From assembly GCA_019421865.1 (NCBI GenBank), contig JAHZEL010000012.1, forward strand, positions 49,283 through 113,282: 64,000 nt of DNA, read 5' to 3'. The translations under genes and the position numbers were made by a program. How positions within the stretch are numbered: the stretch's first letter is position 1; each line of letters opens with the position of its first letter. This document shows positions 46,840-55,536 of the stretch, one piece after another. A model generated the notes under the pieces. That model had not been told where the DNA came from, made no database searches, and saw only the letters and a program-made list of their open reading frames with translations. The stretch is from Desulfovibrionaceae bacterium. Lineage in GTDB: Bacteria; Desulfobacterota; Desulfovibrionia; Desulfovibrionales; Desulfovibrionaceae.

Positions 46840-48084
46840 ATGTCTCTGGATGAAAAGCGTACGCTGCTGAATGCTCTTTCCGGCTGTTCCGAACGTGTTT
46901 TTGAACTGCAGAGCGCCATGACGGCCCTGCGAGGGCTCGGCCCCGACAACGGCGGAGACGGCGAGCAGAAGAAGGCGGACTATCTTGAGGCATGGCTCCG
47001 GTCCACCGGTGTGGACGACATCGAACATGTCGACGCCGTCGACGAAAGGGTGCCCTCCGGCAAGCGCCCCAACCTCATTGTCCGCGTGCCCGGGCGCACT
47101 TCCCGCACTCTCTGGATTCTCGGCCATATGGACGTCGTTCCCGCAGGCGAGGAAAGTCTGTGGCGCGGCGATCCCTGGACGGTCACGCGCGATGCCTCCG
47201 ATCCCGATCTCATTTACGGCCGCGGCGTGGAAGACAATCAGCAGGCCATCGTCAGCGGATGCCTTCTTGCGGCCGCGCTCCGGGAAAATCATATCGTTCC
47301 CGAAATCGGCCTGGGGCTGATTCTTGTGTCCGACGAGGAAACGGGCAATACCTACGGCATTCAGCATCTTCTGCGCGAGAGACCGGATTTCATTGCCGAA
47401 GGCGATCTTGTGCTTGTGCCGGACTCCGGAAGCCCCGACGGTTGCTTCATCGAGATTGCGGAAAAGGGCATTCTGTGGCTGCGTGTTGAAATTGAAGGCG
47501 CCCAGTGTCATGCCTCTCGTCCCGACGACGGCAGAAACGCTCTGCCTGCGGCCGCGGCCATGATTCTGGGCGCTGCGGAAGTGGAGGCGAAGTTCACGGC
47601 CCGCGACGCGCTCTTTTCTCCCGACCGTTCCACCTTCACTCCTACGCGCCATGAAGCCAACGTGCCGAACGTGAACACCATTCCCGGCAAGGAAGTGTTC
47701 TATGTGGACTGCCGTGTGCTGCCCTGCTACTCGCTGGACGACGTGCTGGCCGCCTTCCGTGCTCTGGGAGACGATGTGGCCCGCAGATTCGGCGTCTCCG
47801 TGAAGGTGGAAAAGTATATGCAGGAGCCTGCCGCTGCACCTACTTCCGAACAGAGCGCCGTGGTGACAGGCCTCAGAAAGGCCGTGAAGGAAGTGCTCGG
47901 CGAGGACTGCCGCTGCGGCGGCATCGGCGGATCCACGGTGGCGGTCAATTTCCGCGAACGCGGCATTCCCGCGGCCGTATGGGCGCTGATCTTTGAAAAT
48001 TGCCATACGCCCAACGAGGCGGCCCGTCTGTCGTTTGCGGTCAAGGAAGCGCAGGTCTTCGCCTGCATGCTCTTCAACGATTGA
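46840..48084 (+). CDS. M20 family metallopeptidase
   Basis: A 414-residue zinc hydrolase of the ArgE/DapE/PepV clan, which removes an acyl group or amino acid from a small amide. Metal-site motifs are in place: LGHMDVVPAG (first histidine), YGRGVEDNQQ (bridging aspartate), SDEETGNTYG (catalytic glutamate) and the final NCHTPNE histidine. The lid domain (about residues 200-320) is present. The length and the variant VEDNQQ instead of the common DDKG resemble the DapE-like M20 group seen in Desulfovibrionales. The GT4 gene follows after 12 bp, so they are one operon, though no shared substrate is obvious. Exact substrate unknown. Confidence 0.85.
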   Translation: MSLDEKRTLLNALSGCSERVFELQSAMTALRGLGPDNGGDGEQKKADYLEAWLRSTGVDDIEHVDAVDERVPSGKRPNLIVRVPGRTSRTLWILGHMDVVPAGEESLWRGDPWTVTRDASDPDLIYGRGVEDNQQAIVSGCLLAAALRENHIVPEIGLGLILVSDEETGNTYGIQHLLRERPDFIAEGDLVLVPDSGSPDGCFIEIAEKGILWLRVEIEGAQCHASRPDDGRNALPAAAAMILGAAEVEAKFTARDALFSPDRSTFTPTRHEANVPNVNTIPGKEVFYVDCRVLPCYSLDDVLAAFRALGDDVARRFGVSVKVEKYMQEPAAAPTSEQSAVVTGLRKAVKEVLGEDCRCGGIGGSTVAVNFRERGIPAAVWALIFENCHTPNEAARLSFAVKEAQVFACMLFND

Positions 48085-48096
48085 TCCGGGGGAATC

Positions 48097-49242
48097 ATGC
48101 GTACGATACAGGTCGTCAATGTCCGCTGGTACAATGCCACGGCGTGGTATGGAGTGACCCTCGCACACTGCCTGAAGAAGGCGGGGCACGAATCCATCGT
48201 GGCGGGGCTTGCCGGAACTCCGCCTCTGGAGAAGGCGAAGGAACTGGGCCTGCCCGTGGTGGCGCTGCCCTTCAATTCGCAGACTCCGGGAAAGCTCCTG
48301 GAGCTGTGGCGCGGCATGGACCTTCTCGTACGCCGTTTCAGACCCGATATCGTGAACTGTCACCGAGGTGAGGCGTTCATCCTGTGGGCGCTTATGAAGC
48401 AGCGGCATGATTTTGCCCTGGTGCGTACCCGCGGAGACAGGCGTCTGCCCCGGGGCGGCGCGGTCAATCGCTGGCTGCACTGCCATGCGGCCGATGCCGT
48501 GATTTCCACCAATTCGCTCATGACGCGGCATTTTTCCGAAGCCCTGCAGGTTCCTTCCGACCGCCTTCATACCATCCTCGGCGGTGTGGATACGGTGCGT
48601 TTTCATGCCGATCCGCAGGCCGGAGCCGAGATTCGTCGTCAGTACGGCTACGGCGACGACGATGTGGTCATGGGCCTTCTCGGCCGCATGGACGAGGTCA
48701 AGGGCATACGGGAAAGCATTACCGCTCTTGCCCGGGCGCGGGAACTGTCGCCCGAGGCTCGCAGAATCCGTTTCCTCGTCATAGGCTTCGACTCCGAGTT
48801 CACGACCGAAGACGTGGCCCGCTGGACCAGGGAATGCGGCCTCGGCGAGCTTGGCGACATTGTGACGGTAACGGGGAGGGTATCCCGCCCTCAGGAAGTC
48901 ATCTGTGCGCTCGACTTCGGCATTCTCGCCTCTCTGGGCTCGGAAGCCATCGCCAGAGCCGCTCTGGAAATCATGGCCTGCGGCGTACCGCTCATTTCCT
49001 CCACCACGGGGGTGATGCCTGACCTTCTTCCTGCCGAATACTGTTTCGAGCCGGGAGACACGCAGGCGATGGCGGAACGCATGATACAGGCGCTGGACGT
49101 TGCGTGGAGGAAAAAGCTTGCAGCGGTGTGTCTGGACCGTATTTTCAAGGGCGGTCTGACGCTCGATGACTTCCTTGCCTCCACCATGCAGGTCTATGAA
49201 GGCGTTCTTGCCTCACGGGGGCGCGGAATAACTTCTGTTTAG
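48097..49242 (+). CDS. Family 4 glycosyltransferase
   Basis: A 381-residue GT-B enzyme, probably acting in LPS or other surface-sugar assembly at the cytoplasmic side of the inner membrane. The N-terminal domain contains YNATAWYGVTLAHCLKKAGH and the NCHRGEAFILWAL segment; the C-terminal Rossmann half has LLGRMDEVKGIRESITAL and the donor-binding SEAIARAALEIMACGVPLIS (the EX7E-type motif). Start codon after GGGGGAATC. It lies 12 bp after the M20 peptidase gene and ends with a terminator. Donor and acceptor are unknown. Confidence 0.87.
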   Translation: MRTIQVVNVRWYNATAWYGVTLAHCLKKAGHESIVAGLAGTPPLEKAKELGLPVVALPFNSQTPGKLLELWRGMDLLVRRFRPDIVNCHRGEAFILWALMKQRHDFALVRTRGDRRLPRGGAVNRWLHCHAADAVISTNSLMTRHFSEALQVPSDRLHTILGGVDTVRFHADPQAGAEIRRQYGYGDDDVVMGLLGRMDEVKGIRESITALARARELSPEARRIRFLVIGFDSEFTTEDVARWTRECGLGELGDIVTVTGRVSRPQEVICALDFGILASLGSEAIARAALEIMACGVPLISSTTGVMPDLLPAEYCFEPGDTQAMAERMIQALDVAWRKKLAAVCLDRIFKGGLTLDDFLASTMQVYEGVLASRGRGITSV

Positions 49243-49328
49243 TCTTGAAGATAAGAAGTATTTCATATGGTTATACGTTAATTCTTAAAGTGCAACTTTC
49301 ACTTTTTTGAAAAGGTTCCGTATGAAAA

Positions 49329-49363
49329 AAAAGCCCGTTCCGGTACTGCCGGAGCGGGCTTTT
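49329..49363. terminator. Bidirectional terminator between GT4 and nitroreductase genes
   Basis: A 14-15 bp stem with one mismatch (49329-49343 with 49349-49363) and a five-base loop, with A residues on the left and TTTT on the right, placed between convergent genes. Confidence 0.85.
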
Positions 49364-49426
49364 CTGCATTATGCGGGCCTGAAGGACAGAATTTGAAGGA
49401 ACACCGGGATGCCCGGCCCGAAAGCA

Positions 49427-49984
49427 TTATTCCGCATCGGGTGCAGACGCGGGCGGATAGGCATTTTTCCAGGTATCGGCATGAAGGAAGCGAGGATCAT
49501 AGCGCTTTTCCTCAAAGAAGTCCTGAAGTGGATAGCCGAGAATGATGAGACCTGCCGGCCGGACCATGCCGGGCAGGGAGAAGGCGGAGATGAAGGCCTG
49601 CTCCCTTGCCTCCATCGGATGAATGCCGCACCAGAGGGAGCCGAGACCCAGCGCCCGGGCCGCCAGCATGATGTTCTGTGCTGCTGCGGCGCAGTCCTGC
49701 GGCCAGAATACGGTCTGCGGCTCGGCGGAGGTGTCGCAGCAGATCAGTATGGCGAGCGGTGCTTCCCGTGCCGGACCTGCCGAAGGATGAAGCGTGGGCA
49801 GAAGGTCGAGCTTGTCTCTGCTGCTGATGACGATGAAGTGTCTTGTGCGGGCGTTTTCTGCGGAAGGCGCGGCAAAGGCTGCCCGGAGCAGGATGTTCTG
49901 CGTTTGTTCATCCGTACTGCGGGAAGAGAATCTGCGGATGCTGCGGCGGGTGAAGATGGCGGTAAGCGCGTCGAGGTTTTCCAT
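49427..49984 (-). CDS. Nitroreductase family flavoprotein
   Basis: A 185-residue FMN-dependent oxidoreductase. The N-terminal FTRRSIRRFSSRSTDEQ binds the FMN phosphate, AAFAAPSAENARTRHFIVI is the usual second motif, and LGLGSLWCGIHP followed by ILGYPLQ is the C-terminal flavin segment. ATG 49984 (MENLDALTAIF) is used because AAGGAG precedes it; an upstream ATG eight codons away lacks one. The physiological substrate of the family is generally unknown. The gene is transcribed toward the bidirectional terminator and is separated from the thioesterase gene by a long structured spacer. Confidence 0.87.
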   Translation of the reverse strand: MENLDALTAIFTRRSIRRFSSRSTDEQTQNILLRAAFAAPSAENARTRHFIVISSRDKLDLLPTLHPSAGPAREAPLAILICCDTSAEPQTVFWPQDCAAAAQNIMLAARALGLGSLWCGIHPMEAREQAFISAFSLPGMVRPAGLIILGYPLQDFFEEKRYDPRFLHADTWKNAYPPASAPDAE

Positions 49985-50037
49985 GGCGTCTCCTTTTTTC
50001 GCCAGCATACGAAAAAGAAGACGTTCGGGAAGAGAAC

Positions 50038-50078
50038 AGGCGGATGATACTCATGAGAACCGTGAGTATCATCCGCCT
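50038..50078. repeat. Perfect 16-bp inverted repeat upstream of the nitroreductase gene
   Basis: Positions 50038-50053 pair exactly with 50063-50078 around a nine-base loop. It lies 54 bases before the nitroreductase start in a gene-free 437-bp spacer (49985-50421). There is no long T-run on either strand. It may end the tamA-tamB-thioesterase transcript, or be an operator. Confidence 0.55.
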
Positions 50079-50287
50079 TTCCGTTGCTTTGTTGTCTGGA
50101 TGCTCCTGCGTTCGGTCAACCTGCGGCCGCCTGCACTTTCTGACAAAGAGCCAGTTGCGGCCTCCGCCCGGGCAGGGGGAATGGACGTTTACCGGCAGCC
50201 ATTTGAGAGGCGGCAGTAGCGTGCCTGCTGCAGCCGTACCGGATGCGGAATCCGAGCTGCTCGGGGATGTTCTCGGAGCGGGAATGC

Positions 50288-50340
50288 TGCCGGGAAAGAG
50301 CGACTTCCGGTCGGAAGTGCCGCTGCTTTTCTCCCGGGCA
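50288..50340. repeat. Extended imperfect inverted repeat after the thioesterase gene
   Basis: The core ACTTCCG-GT-CGGAAGT is flanked by imperfectly paired arms reaching TGCCGGG at one end and CCCGGGCA at the other, about 53 bases in all. It lies 80 bases after the thioesterase stop and may be a factor-dependent terminator or a repeat element. No gene is visible between it and the nitroreductase. Confidence 0.4.
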
Positions 50341-50421
50341 GTCGCGGTCATACATTGGAGCCGTGCCTTATGGTGTTTCCTTTTGGGGCGGGGTCCTTTT
50401 TGTCAGACTCCGGAAGGTCTA

Positions 50422-51261
50422 TCAGAGGCTTTTGCTTTCGGGATTCGTTTCCCACAGCGTGAGAGCCCGGCAGACTTCCTCATGACTGTCGGTCCGCTGA
50501 ATGGAATGCAGTTCCGCCCAGGGAGCGTGTTTGCCCGCCACGTCCGTTTCCGTGCCTGCGGGCGCTTCGACAGGAGCGCACAGACAGGCAAGCTCTTCCT
50601 GAGGAAAGCATTCGGCCCGGAAGGTGATGTCCACAAGGCGGGGAGTAAGCGGCTCGCCGGGAGTTGCCGCTGCCGGAGAAAAGGGCGGGAAGTTTTCCAT
50701 GAGCCAGGCCATGTATCGGGTGTTGTTCACATGACCGTTGATGTCCAGATCATCCCTGCGCACGCGGACAAGCGCGCAGGAGGGCTGATCCGCCCGCAGG
50801 CGGGGAATGACCCGGCAGGCGAAGGGCGGGCAGGGCCGCGGTGCGGCAGGATAGCGGGGAATCAGCGATTCGGGAAGCTGGGCCAGCGAGCGGTCGGCCA
50901 GACGCATGACCGACCACGCGCTTCCGCCGCTGACGATGAGATTGTTTTCCTGATCGAATACTTCATAGCCGCGGTGGCCGAAGCGATCGAGGGTGGAAGG
51001 CCAGGTATGAATGCGCAGGTTCTCTTCCGCCCGGGGAAGCCTTGCTATGCGGAGTACCAGCCTGGTCAGTACCCATGTAACGCCGTGCTGAAGAAGGGCG
51101 CTTTCTCCGAAGCCCAGCATGTCGGCGTTTCGGCCCGCGGCTTCCTGCAGCCAGTTGCCCAGCGCGGAAAGCGTGGCTACGCCGTTTTCTCCGATTTCTC
51201 CGTAGCGGACGGAAAATGCAATATCCAGCGAGTTGTCCGCCGTCGTTGTCTGTTCAGGCAT
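50422..51261 (-). CDS. Acyl-ACP thioesterase
   Basis: A 279-residue double hot-dog enzyme that frees fatty acids from acyl carrier protein. The first domain contains GVTWVLTRLVLRIARLP, and the catalytic region RRDDLDINGHVNNTRYMAWL near residue 185 carries the family's asparagine and histidine pair. The protein belongs to the bacterial acyl-ACP thioesterase family related to plant FatA/FatB. It is the last gene after tamA and tamB (60 bp gap), so lipid turnover and outer-membrane assembly are co-transcribed, a point worth noting but not explained by sequence. Confidence 0.87.
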   Translation of the reverse strand: MPEQTTTADNSLDIAFSVRYGEIGENGVATLSALGNWLQEAAGRNADMLGFGESALLQHGVTWVLTRLVLRIARLPRAEENLRIHTWPSTLDRFGHRGYEVFDQENNLIVSGGSAWSVMRLADRSLAQLPESLIPRYPAAPRPCPPFACRVIPRLRADQPSCALVRVRRDDLDINGHVNNTRYMAWLMENFPPFSPAAATPGEPLTPRLVDITFRAECFPQEELACLCAPVEAPAGTETDVAGKHAPWAELHSIQRTDSHEEVCRALTLWETNPESKSL

Positions 51262-51321
51262 GGTTGCCTCGTGCGGCCTGCAGAAAAGCCGTTTCTTCTG
51301 CAGGGATGATGGTTATGACGA

Positions 51322-54300
51322 TCAGTAGTTCTTTTTCCACTCAAGGCCGAATTCCGTTCTGGTGGACGAGGCCTTGGCCTGAGCTTCGAGGCTCGGCGTA
51401 AGTTCTATTTCCACAACGGCGTCGGTTTCGCTTTCTTTGCCTATGCCCTGTTCCACGCCTACATAGATGTTGTCGCGCACATAGGTGCCCATTTCCAGAG
51501 AGGTCTTCGTCATGTCCTGACCACCGTCTTCTCCGGAGGCCGTTTCCGAGTTCAGCTTGAACACATCGAGCCCCAGAATCCTTCGTCCAAGCCCCATGAC
51601 GTCGGCTCCTCCGCCGAGTCCCGCCAGTTCCGCGGCTCCGGCCGCAAGCTGCAGGGCCTGCACATGGCTCAGATTGCCCGCAGACTGCCCGAACATGATC
51701 TGAGAGATGATTTCATCCTGCGGCAGGGAAGGCTGACTGGAAAGAGCGATGTTCGGCTTTGTTGCCGGTCCGCTGACGGCGACGTCGGCCGTGATGCTGG
51801 AGGATTCGTATTCCATGATGATGTTCAGCATGGGACTGACGGGCCAGCCTCCGTCGAGGGATATGCGGCCTTCGGAAAGATCGAAGTGCTTGCCGAGCAC
51901 GTCCAGTCCGCCGCGCACGGCCTGTATCTCACCGGTGATGCTCGGCCGGGCAAGGAGACCTCGCGCCAGAATGTCGCCTTTCCATTCGCATTCCAGTCCG
52001 TAGCCGCGGATGAAGAACTGATTGGGAATGCGTACGCGGACGTTCAGCGTTCCCTGAAGCGGCGTCGCCGGAGCTTCTTCTTTCTGTCCGGGGTCCTCGA
52101 TGGGCAGGGTGACGATGTCGCCGCCGGGCAGATTGACGAGCTGTACCTGCCCCCTTTCCACCGTGATGTCGCCTCTGACCGAGGGATCGGTGACGGTTCC
52201 GGTCACGCCGAGACTGCCGGAAAGCATGATGTTGATGTCCTGTCTGCGCAGCGGCGAGAGATGATTCAGCGTACCGTCCGCAGAAAGACGCATGCCGGAC
52301 GGCTCGATCCAGCCGTTCAGGGAAAGACTGCCGCGGCGGCTGTCATCGGCAGAAAGGGTGATGGTCAGTTTTTCGTCCGACTTGCCGAGCAGAGGCAGTT
52401 TATCGGCGTCGGCACGCAGACGGATGTTGCGAAGCTCCACACCCTGAACCAGTTCGGCAAAGCGTCCGTTGTCGATGGCGCCGTGCAGCGTCAGCACCGG
52501 CGCGGCGGGCGTGCCGGAAAGTGTGGCCGCAAGGTGAACCTGACCGGCAAGTCTCTGATCGGTCAGGGGAAGAAGTCTCCACAGCTGCCCCAGCTCGCCG
52601 TCGAGCACGACTTCTCCGTACAGCGGGCCGCGCATGTCCGGCATGCTCGTGCCGCTTGAGGGAGAGGAGAAGGGAATGTGCATGCGTATGTCGCTTTCCG
52701 TCAGTCCGAGAGCCTTTTTGCTCTCTTCAGGCAGTTCCAGAAGCACCGTCAGCATTCTTCTTTTGCCGGAAACGCCGAGACTGCCGGTCACGTCGGCGGA
52801 AACAGGAGGCACGGATGAGCCGGGAATACGGATATCCTTCAAGTTCAGCTTTAAGTTTCCCGTGGGGTGCTGCAGCGTTCCTTCCAGATCGGCACGGCAT
52901 TCCACCATGCCGGACGGAAGGCCCGGAACGAAGGTACGGAACTTTTTGAGATCCAGCTGCTCCAGAGCCGCCGCCAGGCGAACTTTTTTCGGGGACCAGG
53001 AGCCGGAAAGCGTGGCCTGTCCCGCAGGCTGAAAGGTGAAGGTCATGCCCGGCGTGGAGAAGGTATCGTCCTTGTAGCGGATGGCGGCGGGGCGCAGAAG
53101 TCTGAGTCCGGCCGGAGAGTTGCCGGAGAGGCCGAGAAGGGAGGGCGAAACGGAGGCTTCCACTTTCTGCAGTACGCCTTCTCCCGGCTTCCAGGAGGCA
53201 AGCACGTCGGAACGCACGTCCCCGGAGCTCTGCAGAGAAAGCTTTGCGCCAGCGGCGTTGCCCTTCGCGGTGGCTGCCACCCGGGAAAGAGAAAGTCCCG
53301 GAGTCTTCAGGCTGTTCAAACCGGCCTGCAGGGAAAAATCGGGTTTTCCCCAGACATCCTTGACGGAGAGCTCCGTTTTCAGACCGGAAAGGGAAATGCC
53401 GCCCTGCGCGTCGCTGAGGCGGAAGGAGGAAAGCTCGCTCTGCCAGCTCAGCGCTTGAAGATGCTGTGAGGAAAGCGTCAGTTGCACGCTCAGAGGGGAG
53501 CCGGTAAGCTTCAGACCGCTGACGCGTGCAAGAGGTTCCCAGTGCGTGACCTGCACGTTCAGTTCGCCGTCAAGAACAGGGGGCGTCAGGCCGAGGAGAG
53601 CGGCCACGGTGCCTTCCTTCCGTTCGGCAGCAAGGAAGGGCAGACGGGCGCGGAGCCTGCCCTGCACGGAGTTGTCTTCCATGCCGAGATCGCAGGCGTC
53701 GAGAGAGAACGTCAGGCCTCGATGTTCACGGCTTCCGTTTTCTTCCAGACTCCAGAGCGAGTCGAATTTTGTATTCTGACCGTTGATGCGTGCCGCGGCG
53801 TGAAGGCGTCCGCTCAGAAGGGGAAGATCAGAGGAAGAGGAAGGCTGGGAGGCGTACGCTGCCGGCGATATGTTTTGATCCTGACCGACGGTGGCCGCAG
53901 GCGTATGTTCGGCAACGGCGGGCGCTGAACTTCCCTCGGCTGGCTGAGCTGCGTCCGTTTTGGAAGAAAGTCCTTTGACGATCTCCTCCGCCAGTCGGGG
54001 CAGGTCGGTCAGAAGGCGGGGAATGTCCGCATGCGGAAGTTCCAGACCGGCCTGTATGTTTTCCAGAAGCAGGTCGGATATCTTCAGCTTGTCGCCCTTG
54101 AGCGAAACGGCGGCGCGCAGTGCCTCCGGCGTACCGGAAAGGTCTCCGGAAAAACGGGCGCTGCCGGAAAGATCGGAAGAAAGCGTTCCGGCGTCGGCAA
54201 GCGTGCAGGCCGTGTGCAGCTCCACGTTTGTGGAGGAAGAAAGGAGCGGCCTGTCGGGAGAAAGTTGCAGGGTGCCGTGGACCAGCGCCTGAAGACGCTC

Positions 54301-55536
54301 GGAACTCAGGGAAAGCTCTTCCAGCAGCGTCCGGATGGTATCCTCGCCGCTTTTTCTGTCGGCACGGACGCTGCTTTTGAGAACGCAGGAAGGCCCGAGG
54401 ATGGCGTTCAGGGTCGGTTCGCTCCAGTCCATGTCCGCAAGTTCCACGGCAGCAGAGGCACGGACACTCGTGCCGTGTTCCTGTTCCGAGGCGTCGGCAT
54501 CGATATTGATCCGGAAACTGCCGTTCTTCTGCCCGGCCAGCGCCCAGAGTCGCCGGGCATCCCTGCCGCTTTCCATCTTCAGCGCGGCGGAAGCCTGCTT
54601 TTCTGAAAGATTGGCCGAAACGGCGGCGGAGGCCGTCAGCATGGCGTTATCGCCGTCCAGAAGGCGGGCGGTAAGGGCGCTTTCCAGCGTTTCCGGCGTG
54701 CCGCTGCCGGTCAGCGTGAACCTCGCTCCCGTTCCTTCGCCCAGTCCGTCGGGCAGCAGAGAAAGAAGCTCAAGATCCGAGCCTTCGCCTTCAAGGCTGA
54801 GCGCAAGTTCGGGAGAAAGAGAGGCTTCAAGCTGCAGCGGCGGGCAGTCCGCATTGTCGCGGGCAAGGTTGATCGACAGCTTTGCGCCTTCTCTGTTCAG
54901 CGCGGCGGAAGCCTGAAGGGTGGCCTGAAAGCCGTTTTTCAGAACGGTATCCGACAGCGAGGCATGAACGATGCCGAACTTGTCGATGCGGACGCCGGGC
55001 AGCCAGTCCGGCCAGTTGCGGAAAAAATCCTCCGCCTGTTGCGTGGTCTCTTCAAGAGAAAAAGGTGCGGAAGGCGGCTGCTCGTTTTGGGAAGGAACGG
55101 TTTCAGGCAGGCGCAGAAGTTTCGGGCTGTTGAGCGTGAGCTCCGCCACGGCAAGCGTCTGAGGCAGGGCGCTCCAGTCCATGCGCAGCTCGGCGCCTTC
55201 CGCTTCCAGCCATGCTCCATGGCCGTCGCTTACGGTGAGGCCGGAAAGTCGGATGCGGGTCGGCAGAGGGCCGTGGAGGGCGTCCACATGGGCGCTCAGC
55301 CCGGAGGGCAGCTGCTGCAGTGCTTCGTTCACGGTTCGAGTCAGCCATGCTTCTCCGGTATCGCTCCGCAGAAAAAGCAGCACTCCTCCGCCTGCTGCAG
55401 CCGTAAGTCCGACGATGACGGCAAGACTTCCCATGCCGATGCGCAGCACCTTGCGCAATCTGGTTCCGGCAGGGGCGGGGGCGGCTTCAGCAGGCGTCTG
55501 CTGCGTTTCGTGTTTTTTTTCTTCGTGGTCGCTCAT
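51322..55536 (-). CDS. tamB: TamB-type AsmA-like protein
   Basis: A 1404-residue inner-membrane-anchored protein that spans the periplasm as a long beta-groove and, with TamA, helps assemble outer-membrane proteins or carries phospholipid outward. An N-terminal signal anchor (IGMGSLAVIVGLTAAAGGGV, residues about 33-55) is followed by a very long beta-strand repeat region and the C-terminal DUF490 domain ending FGLEWKKNY. A low-complexity serine/alanine insert (about 545-590) is probably unstructured. Its ATG overlaps the tamA stop by one base. E. coli TamB is 1259 residues. Confidence 0.92.
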   Translation of the reverse strand: MSDHEEKKHETQQTPAEAAPAPAGTRLRKVLRIGMGSLAVIVGLTAAAGGGVLLFLRSDTGEAWLTRTVNEALQQLPSGLSAHVDALHGPLPTRIRLSGLTVSDGHGAWLEAEGAELRMDWSALPQTLAVAELTLNSPKLLRLPETVPSQNEQPPSAPFSLEETTQQAEDFFRNWPDWLPGVRIDKFGIVHASLSDTVLKNGFQATLQASAALNREGAKLSINLARDNADCPPLQLEASLSPELALSLEGEGSDLELLSLLPDGLGEGTGARFTLTGSGTPETLESALTARLLDGDNAMLTASAAVSANLSEKQASAALKMESGRDARRLWALAGQKNGSFRINIDADASEQEHGTSVRASAAVELADMDWSEPTLNAILGPSCVLKSSVRADRKSGEDTIRTLLEELSLSSERLQALVHGTLQLSPDRPLLSSSTNVELHTACTLADAGTLSSDLSGSARFSGDLSGTPEALRAAVSLKGDKLKISDLLLENIQAGLELPHADIPRLLTDLPRLAEEIVKGLSSKTDAAQPAEGSSAPAVAEHTPAATVGQDQNISPAAYASQPSSSSDLPLLSGRLHAAARINGQNTKFDSLWSLEENGSREHRGLTFSLDACDLGMEDNSVQGRLRARLPFLAAERKEGTVAALLGLTPPVLDGELNVQVTHWEPLARVSGLKLTGSPLSVQLTLSSQHLQALSWQSELSSFRLSDAQGGISLSGLKTELSVKDVWGKPDFSLQAGLNSLKTPGLSLSRVAATAKGNAAGAKLSLQSSGDVRSDVLASWKPGEGVLQKVEASVSPSLLGLSGNSPAGLRLLRPAAIRYKDDTFSTPGMTFTFQPAGQATLSGSWSPKKVRLAAALEQLDLKKFRTFVPGLPSGMVECRADLEGTLQHPTGNLKLNLKDIRIPGSSVPPVSADVTGSLGVSGKRRMLTVLLELPEESKKALGLTESDIRMHIPFSSPSSGTSMPDMRGPLYGEVVLDGELGQLWRLLPLTDQRLAGQVHLAATLSGTPAAPVLTLHGAIDNGRFAELVQGVELRNIRLRADADKLPLLGKSDEKLTITLSADDSRRGSLSLNGWIEPSGMRLSADGTLNHLSPLRRQDINIMLSGSLGVTGTVTDPSVRGDITVERGQVQLVNLPGGDIVTLPIEDPGQKEEAPATPLQGTLNVRVRIPNQFFIRGYGLECEWKGDILARGLLARPSITGEIQAVRGGLDVLGKHFDLSEGRISLDGGWPVSPMLNIIMEYESSSITADVAVSGPATKPNIALSSQPSLPQDEIISQIMFGQSAGNLSHVQALQLAAGAAELAGLGGGADVMGLGRRILGLDVFKLNSETASGEDGGQDMTKTSLEMGTYVRDNIYVGVEQGIGKESETDAVVEIELTPSLEAQAKASSTRTEFGLEWKKNY

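Noticed and set aside
50044..51309. Plus-strand frame of 421 codons over the spacer and thioesterase gene
   Set aside because: Mostly antisense to the thioesterase gene; the part in the spacer passes through two inverted repeats and lacks family similarity.
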